The notes below the pieces were generated by a model. That model saw only the letters and a program-made list of their open reading frames with translations, searched no databases and was not told the DNA's origin. The position numbers and the translations under genes were made by a program. A stretch of 46,404 nucleotides of DNA from MGIIb-P sp963934015 (GTDB taxonomy: Archaea; Thermoplasmatota; Poseidoniia; Poseidoniales; Thalassarchaeaceae), in NCBI GenBank assembly GCA_963934015.1, contig CAWVWT010000014.1:1-46404 (forward strand), in the 5' to 3' direction. Every line of letters starts with the position of its first letter. The stretch's first letter is position 1. This document shows, piece after piece, positions 41,458 through 46,404 of this stretch.

Positions 41458-44340
41458 TCATCTTGTATTCCCGCCACCTGAGTCTCCGCCACCTGAACCC
41501 TTGTCATCTGAATCATCGTCATCTGAATCATCGTCATCCCAATCATCACCATCGTCCTTCAAACCTTCTTTATTGGAACGGCTCGAGTTGTGGTCGACCG
41601 CTCCAGATTTCTCCAAACTACCCAGACCATCCTCAGGTTTTCGCATCATCGAGATGATGGCCGCACCACTCAGCAGAATGATAATGATTGCAGCAATGAT
41701 ACCGACGTTGATCAATTGGAATTCTGATTCAGCATTCTGTTCAGAACCGCCACCTTGTGAATCGGTCTGTTCTGTCGATGTCAGTGTGATGGCAGCGCCA
41801 CCCCAGTCCACACCAGTGTAAGTTTTGTTCATCTCATCATAAGAATGGAGTTCCAAAGTTCGGGTCACTCCTGATGCATCATACGAGTATTGCTTGGTTG
41901 TCATGTCGATCGTGAGGCGCTTGTTTTCCACACCATCAACGTAGATGATGATTTGATTCGGGGTTGCTTCAACTGTCCAATCACCTTCGACATCTGCTAA
42001 TTCACCAGTAATGGTGTAATCGCCTGGCGTGACTTTGAGATTCGCAGAGGTCTCTGGCTCGGGTTCAGGTTCCTCTGGGCAAGAGCAGTCCACAGGGTCT
42101 CTGCTTGAACCATCCCAGCACAGGTCTTCAGTACAGACTACAGGCTCAGGTGTGAAATTTGAATCCTCGACAAAGGGCCGATTGGATTCAGCATCGTACA
42201 CAATATCATAGTAATCGTAAAGTTGGGACAAGTCCACATGGAAATTTGCATGTGTGGAACGATTGATGACATCGAAATAACGGTCATCATTCATCGTGAA
42301 AATGGGGTCCAACGGGATGTTCTTCAGGTGCGATACACCATCATTGTAGTCGCCATCGAAGGATGCATCTAGGTGGTCTTGAACTTCTTCATCAGTATTC
42401 AGGTCTGATACCTCACCCCAGTGCTCACGGATGTCACTGACTTCGTTGCGCATGGCCATGGCCAATCCCGATTCAATGCTCTCCCAAGTGTGGGTGCCAT
42501 CCTCGACTGAAATTGAGGTCACATCGACAGCCTTTGAAAATCCGCTTCCATTGATGTATTCCCAATCATCACCTTGCAGGGCATTCATCAAATCAACATC
42601 GCCGAATACAGCCTTACCTTGAACAATGGTCAACCGAACATCACGATCGATGGCTTCGATGAGATTGCGGTATGGATTCTCGTGGAATGTGTCAAGCACG
42701 ACCAAATCAGCATACATACCCACTTGGATTTGACCTACGAAGTCTTGCCAATTACTGATTTCAGCCGCGTTGCTGGTCACCATCTGCGCCAACTCGTAGT
42801 CACTGAAATGACCACTCAGTACGTCGCGGTTCCACAGGTCAGCAGTCTTCAATTCGTGTAAGTTGGATTTAGATCCACTGGGCCCCCAATCGGGAGCCAA
42901 TGAAATCTTGACGCCTGCATTGTCAGCTGCCACAACATCGGTGGTGTCGCCATACAACAAGAGGTTGGAAATCGGAGACCAAACCAAACCTGCTCCTTTC
43001 TCTGCCATCTTTTCGAATTGGCTAGCATCGAGTGCAGTACCATGAATCACAACGGTTTCATCCATGATGAGTCCCTTTTCGTAAAGAGAATCGAATTCTG
43101 CTTTGCTGGAGGAGTCTACACCTTCAGCGAGATGAACGAACCAAGCATTCAGTGAACCCGACTGGTTTTGTGATATGAGATGACTACCTGAATAATCGTC
43201 ATCAGCCGCTCCACAAACAGCACAGGTACTCATGCCATCTTGACCGAAGTTGTACAACTCGACATTTCGTGAGAGCATGCTGTCCCATGCATCGGTTCCA
43301 CTGCTCGGTGAACCCTGAACTGCAGTCACGCCACCAGCCACCGATTGGACTTCTGCAAACTTCATTTGTTGAGATGTCATATCCCAACGACTGCTCGATT
43401 GTACATTGCCCTTCATCCATGTGATACTTGGTCCGTAATCGTAGTTGTTTCCCCATTGGTATCGATTAGTATATCCACCTTCCTCGGATTGTTGTGAGTC
43501 TGAAAGATGAACGTTGAAATCCCACAATGGAATGTGGTTGTAGTGCATGTGATTGTGTAGATCAATCAATCCAGGATAGATAGAGCCATCTGTTTCAATG
43601 ACATCGATACCACTGTGTGCGGATGGGATGGTTGAACCTGCCCAAACTGATGTGATTTTACCATCCTTCAACAGAACACCGCCATCAAAGAAAGCACCTT
43701 CACTGGTCATGGTCACAATGCGTCCTGTGAGGATATATTCGTCTGATACTGGTTCATCAGTAACAGTGTAGCAGTTTCCTCCCACACTGGGGCCTGTCCA
43801 ATTGGCAGGTTCATCAGCACCCGGCGAGGGACCATCGTAATCCTTCCAATAAGAGCCATCTTCCAGTAGTGCGTACGGGACATCCCAGTAAGAATCCTCA
43901 CCAGGATAGGACATTGAATGGATGAGATTGCCTTGATCATCCTGTATATTCACAGAGTCACCATCCCAATAATCCAACTCAATATCAGTATAATCCCGGA
44001 AGAATGCCAGTCGCCCATTTGGTGCCAATTCAGTATCCCATCCAATCGAACAGGCTGGGCTTCCACCGCCTAGTAAATCATCCAATACCCAGTTAGAAAT
44101 GTTGACTGTTTGGTCTGTAGGATTCCATAGCTCGATGTACTGGTCTGAGTAGGAACCTATGTCACCGTCACCATTCCAATCAGTTCCATTGTAATCTTTA
44201 CCACTGGCACTGACTAACACTTCACTGATTACTACATGGTCATGCCACGAATCTGTTTCATCGGCCGTGGCTGGTACCAACGGAAGCATGCTCAATAGGA
44301 ATAGCGAACAGAGTAGAACGGGAAGACGACGAGAGCCCAT
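41458..44340 (-). CDS. Membrane-anchored extracellular amidohydrolase with lamin-tail-like domain
   Basis: A 960-residue exported protein. A signal peptide (about 1-26) is followed by a lamin-tail-like beta domain (about 35-150: VVISEVLVSAS; QYIELWNPTDQTVNISNWVL). Residues about 205-610 form an amidohydrolase domain: GLIDLHNHMHYN (metal His pair), FVHLAEGVD, VIHGTALD and LAPDWGPSG give a pattern like single-metal ATZ/TRZ-type deaminases and hydrolases. After a PEEPEPEPE linker and a beta domain, one membrane helix (about 876-899, VGIIAAIIIILLSGAAII) leads to a 61-residue cytoplasmic tail very rich in Asp. The substrate is unknown; placement outside the cell points to processing of dissolved organic nitrogen compounds. 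The start ATG gives a clear signal peptide. Confidence 0.8.
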   Translation of the reverse strand: MGSRRLPVLLCSLFLLSMLPLVPATADETDSWHDHVVISEVLVSASGKDYNGTDWNGDGDIGSYSDQYIELWNPTDQTVNISNWVLDDLLGGGSPACSIGWDTELAPNGRLAFFRDYTDIELDYWDGDSVNIQDDQGNLIHSMSYPGEDSYWDVPYALLEDGSYWKDYDGPSPGADEPANWTGPSVGGNCYTVTDEPVSDEYILTGRIVTMTSEGAFFDGGVLLKDGKITSVWAGSTIPSAHSGIDVIETDGSIYPGLIDLHNHMHYNHIPLWDFNVHLSDSQQSEEGGYTNRYQWGNNYDYGPSITWMKGNVQSSSRWDMTSQQMKFAEVQSVAGGVTAVQGSPSSGTDAWDSMLSRNVELYNFGQDGMSTCAVCGAADDDYSGSHLISQNQSGSLNAWFVHLAEGVDSSSKAEFDSLYEKGLIMDETVVIHGTALDASQFEKMAEKGAGLVWSPISNLLLYGDTTDVVAADNAGVKISLAPDWGPSGSKSNLHELKTADLWNRDVLSGHFSDYELAQMVTSNAAEISNWQDFVGQIQVGMYADLVVLDTFHENPYRNLIEAIDRDVRLTIVQGKAVFGDVDLMNALQGDDWEYINGSGFSKAVDVTSISVEDGTHTWESIESGLAMAMRNEVSDIREHWGEVSDLNTDEEVQDHLDASFDGDYNDGVSHLKNIPLDPIFTMNDDRYFDVINRSTHANFHVDLSQLYDYYDIVYDAESNRPFVEDSNFTPEPVVCTEDLCWDGSSRDPVDCSCPEEPEPEPETSANLKVTPGDYTITGELADVEGDWTVEATPNQIIIYVDGVENKRLTIDMTTKQYSYDASGVTRTLELHSYDEMNKTYTGVDWGGAAITLTSTEQTDSQGGGSEQNAESEFQLINVGIIAAIIIILLSGAAIISMMRKPEDGLGSLEKSGAVDHNSSRSNKEGLKDDGDDWDDDDSDDDDSDDKGSGGGDSGGGNTR

Positions 44341-44364
44341 AGATTCAGCGAGTCAAACCAGCCA

Positions 44365-44370
44365 CATAAG
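44365..44370 (-). promoter_or_regulatory. Possible TATA-like box of the amidohydrolase gene
   Basis: CTTATG-type sequence on the coding strand about 27 bases before the ATG at 44340. Confidence 0.3.
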
Positions 44371-44393
44371 CCAAACCCCTCAGCGCGAAGGGG

Positions 44394-44400
44394 AGAAATA
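44394..44400 (+). promoter_or_regulatory. Possible TATA-like box of the lipoprotein gene
   Basis: AGAAATA lies about 25 bases before the ATG at 44422, with a small inverted repeat (CCCCT...AGGGG, 44376-44393) just upstream. Confidence 0.35.
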
Positions 44401-44421
44401 CACGCGCGCGTACGCAAGAGC

Positions 44422-45849
44422 ATGAAGCGTCCGGGGCGCACAGCCATCATCGCTCTCATCGTCGTCAGCCAATTGCTGGCGGGGTGTATGGGTGGCGATG
44501 AGAAAACTGTCGAACCTGTGCGCGATTCGATTTTCGATTCATTTACCCTAATCGATTCGGTACAACATGAAGATGCACGAAACTTCACCACCATCGACAT
44601 CGGTATCAATCAAACCACTGAATTGGATTGGGCTGTCTTTGGCAACGAGGAAGGTGGCAACTGCTGTGAGCATTATCTTGCAACTACCAAGGAGGGGTGG
44701 ATTCTCAACTTCGGGGGAGAATACCCCACTTGGAGTACCGACCGAGGGCACACTTGGGAAGAGTATGTACCGAGTGTCTTCTCACAGATTGGTTGCCTCG
44801 AACCAAAACCCAACGCACCTGGCCAAGAAGGACTGGGTGAGGGTAGTATCGTCCAAGCCACTAATGGTGATTTGATTTCCATGGGTTGGTTCCCGTACCC
44901 CAGTGCAAGCGGTGGAGACCAATTCTATGCCTTCCTCTATGACGCTGAAGCCGAAGAATGGCAATGGTGTTTCAATCGTACGCCTGAGCCATTTTATGAT
45001 CGCTCATGGCAAGTTGAAGTAATCGGCCCCATCAACGGCGGAATCTATGGAAGTGGAGAATATGCAAGCCTAGTGATTTCCAACTTCTGGCATCAAGTCC
45101 AGAACGTTGGAGGTCAAATCTCAACGGACGGTCTGAACTACGATTACTTTGGATTCCCAGACAGGGATAGCAACCCAGACATGATGGAAGTCGACCTCAA
45201 CTTTGTCGACGCTGATTTGGGTGTAGAATGGGATTTCACCAAGCCACACAAGGAGATGCGCTCCTTCCCAGTACCCTCGGGTGGCTTGTATTTCCCCAAC
45301 TACTTCGTCAATGGTGATGATGCTTATGTCGATACGAGTTTGAACTGGTGGAAGGCGACAACGTTGGGTGGAAATAGTCTGCCAAGTGAATACTGCGCCA
45401 TGGATTCCAGTGGTGCTCTACACTGTTTGCAGGTCGCAGGAACCACGGTTCAGCACATGGTCAGCTGGGATGGTGGAGAGAATTTCACCACTCAAAACTA
45501 CACCCATGAATCCGCTTCAGCAATTGAAGAATGGGAATGGCACAGTCAAGGTGAGAACGATTTGTTCGTCTTGGCAGTTCGCTACCAAGAGACCGATGGA
45601 CCAGACAAGGATGTTGCTTACCACGCGCGTGCGTATAGTGAATCGCTGGAACCTGATCAAATGACTTGGATTGGCTTGGGTGATATCGACAGCACCAGTG
45701 GAGCGGGTCAAGATATTCGATTCGACTTTGCCAGCATGGGGATTTTACCAGATGGTGGCGCTGTCATCGCTTACCATGACAACTCAGATCCAGATCCACT
45801 CTTTGGTGTAGAATTGACCCTACCTGTGTACGGCCCACAGACCCAGTAA
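44422..45849 (+). CDS. Lipoprotein with BNR/sialidase-like repeats
   Basis: A 475-residue exported lipoprotein. The lipobox LLAGC places the lipid-modified Cys at residue 22. The rest contains repeated short motifs of the bacterial-neuraminidase-repeat type (S-x-D-x-G-x-x-W/F: STDRGHTWEE; SWDGGENF; STDGLNYDYF), which suggests a beta-propeller on the cell surface. No sialidase active-site arginine triad could be confirmed, so binding rather than hydrolysis is more likely. It faces the amidohydrolase gene across 81 bases that hold possible promoters for both. Confidence 0.7.
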   Translation: MKRPGRTAIIALIVVSQLLAGCMGGDEKTVEPVRDSIFDSFTLIDSVQHEDARNFTTIDIGINQTTELDWAVFGNEEGGNCCEHYLATTKEGWILNFGGEYPTWSTDRGHTWEEYVPSVFSQIGCLEPKPNAPGQEGLGEGSIVQATNGDLISMGWFPYPSASGGDQFYAFLYDAEAEEWQWCFNRTPEPFYDRSWQVEVIGPINGGIYGSGEYASLVISNFWHQVQNVGGQISTDGLNYDYFGFPDRDSNPDMMEVDLNFVDADLGVEWDFTKPHKEMRSFPVPSGGLYFPNYFVNGDDAYVDTSLNWWKATTLGGNSLPSEYCAMDSSGALHCLQVAGTTVQHMVSWDGGENFTTQNYTHESASAIEEWEWHSQGENDLFVLAVRYQETDGPDKDVAYHARAYSESLEPDQMTWIGLGDIDSTSGAGQDIRFDFASMGILPDGGAVIAYHDNSDPDPLFGVELTLPVYGPQTQ

Positions 45850-46018
45850 ACGTAACAAATCCCGTGGCTTTAAGAAGGTCGGAAGCCGATATGGGCGTTC
45901 TGGAAAACCAGTTCACCAAACAACATCACCCCCGATAATCCCCGCGAATTGGAGTACATTGATAGGCCGTCCCGACACCGCACTAAGTCCCTGCGCGAGC
46001 GGGATTGGAGGTCATGGC
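45850..46018. other. Longest non-coding gap, nothing firm found
   Basis: This 169-base gap holds only very short inverted repeats (for example CTGG-AAAA-CCAG near 45900) and a weak TATA-like CTTTAAGA near 45870. I checked it for a tRNA cloverleaf and found no matching T-arm or acceptor stem. It probably carries the promoter of the next gene. Confidence 0.4.
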
Positions 46019-46404
46019 ATGGAAGAAGATGAATTCAAAGGCAAGCAAGAAAACGGGAACAGCACACTGAGAGATATCTTCGAAGAATTCATCGGCAACG
46101 TTGAGATAGAAGTTATGCAAACCAAAGAGGTTTCAGAGGAATTGAAGGGCCTCGCTGATGATGTACTGCGCAAAGTGGACCGAATGCTTAGCATGCGGAA
46201 AGCCATCTTCTTCGACAATGGCTACCCATACAACCGCCGATTCCAGCGAGAGGAATTCTGGCAGTTTGCCAAGGACGAATTCAGTGACGACGAACTCGAG
46301 CTGGGTGAAAACTACAACGAGGTGTTGGATTACCTCGTTGAGGAAGGATACCTGCTATTCAACGAACGTGCGTCAGACCCCATGTACGATGTGTTCCAGG
46401 TTGT
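46019..46404 (+). CDS. Unrecognised acidic protein, C-terminus cut by window edge
   Basis: An open frame from ATG 46019 to the window edge (at least 128 residues). The visible part is acidic, helical and Phe/Tyr-rich (IFEEFIGNVEIEV; EFWQFAKDEF; DYLVEEGYLLF), without membrane segments or signal peptide, so it is cytosolic. The latter half reads like a small winged-helix or helical domain, but I cannot name a family. GGAGG occurs 8 bases upstream of an out-of-frame ATG and about 10 bases upstream of this one. Confidence 0.55.
   Translation, partial: MEEDEFKGKQENGNSTLRDIFEEFIGNVEIEVMQTKEVSEELKGLADDVLRKVDRMLSMRKAIFFDNGYPYNRRFQREEFWQFAKDEFSDDELELGENYNEVLDYLVEEGYLLFNERASDPMYDVFQV

Noticed and set aside
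41198..41821. A 207-codon plus-strand frame over the end of cysS and the amidohydrolase tail
   Set aside because: It is low-complexity Ser/Pro/Glu text antisense to the Asp-rich tail and overlaps the well-supported cysS gene.
45850..46018. Possible tRNA or small RNA in the longest gap
   Set aside because: No T-arm GTTCRA-type sequence with a matching stem and no acceptor stem pairing was found.

Overview
The window is a gene-dense (about 96% coding) stretch of an archaeal chromosome, most consistent with a planktonic marine euryarchaeon of the Marine Group II type (Candidatus Poseidoniales). The archaeal evidence is a TATA-binding protein, an archaeal-type mevalonate kinase, a SepF cell-division protein and core promoters whose TATA-like element lies about 25 bases before the start codon. 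The Poseidoniales assignment is inferred from the combination of many large secreted, membrane-anchored proteins (PKD repeats, M60 and M28 peptidases, lipoproteins) with a membrane pyrophosphatase and a compact gene layout. There are no rRNAs, tRNAs, insertion sequences, CRISPR arrays or phage genes that I can support. No gap exceeds 170 bases.

Layout. 1-5185 (minus): a truncated MFS transporter and a large M60-like metallopeptidase with Ig-like repeats. 5262-17689: a carbohydrate-handling block, made of an SDR dehydrogenase/epimerase, a fused FGGY-kinase/mannitol-dehydrogenase-type protein, a GH38 alpha-mannosidase with a disordered RGPP-rich head, an M14-like DUF2817 peptidase, a fucokinase/heptose-kinase-like GHMP kinase, two poorly known proteins, a glucuronokinase-like GHMP kinase and a sugar-1-phosphate nucleotidyltransferase. 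17679-21768: UlaG-like metallo-hydrolase, secreted M28 peptidase, glutaredoxin, esterase, lipoprotein. 21808-26265: membrane pyrophosphatase, glutamine amidotransferase, NifU-like protein and two small membrane-associated proteins. 26337-31189 (plus): PolX/PHP polymerase, then a tightly overlapping run with two small membrane proteins, endonuclease III, Bcp peroxiredoxin, a hexapeptide transferase and a flavin-reductase-like protein. 31186-36819 (minus): SepF, a giant PKD surface protein, two related small membrane proteins and TBP. 36898-41400: mevalonate kinase facing a FixC-FixX electron-transfer pair followed by CysS. 41458-46404: a membrane-anchored lamin-tail/amidohydrolase protein, a lipoprotein and a truncated unknown gene.

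How the genes may work together. The M60 and M28 peptidases, the DUF2817 peptidase, the alpha-mannosidase and the sugar kinases fit a lifestyle of breaking down glycoproteins and polysaccharides and re-using the sugars. The glucuronokinase-like and nucleotidyltransferase genes share a very short divergent promoter and could form a uronate-to-UDP-uronate salvage step. The most unusual items are the kinase-dehydrogenase fusion, a TBP with an insertion of about 65 residues in its second repeat, the RGPP-rich mannosidase head, and the pairing of SepF with a giant surface protein that carries a cytoplasmic tail. All function calls come from reading motifs by eye; no database search was possible.
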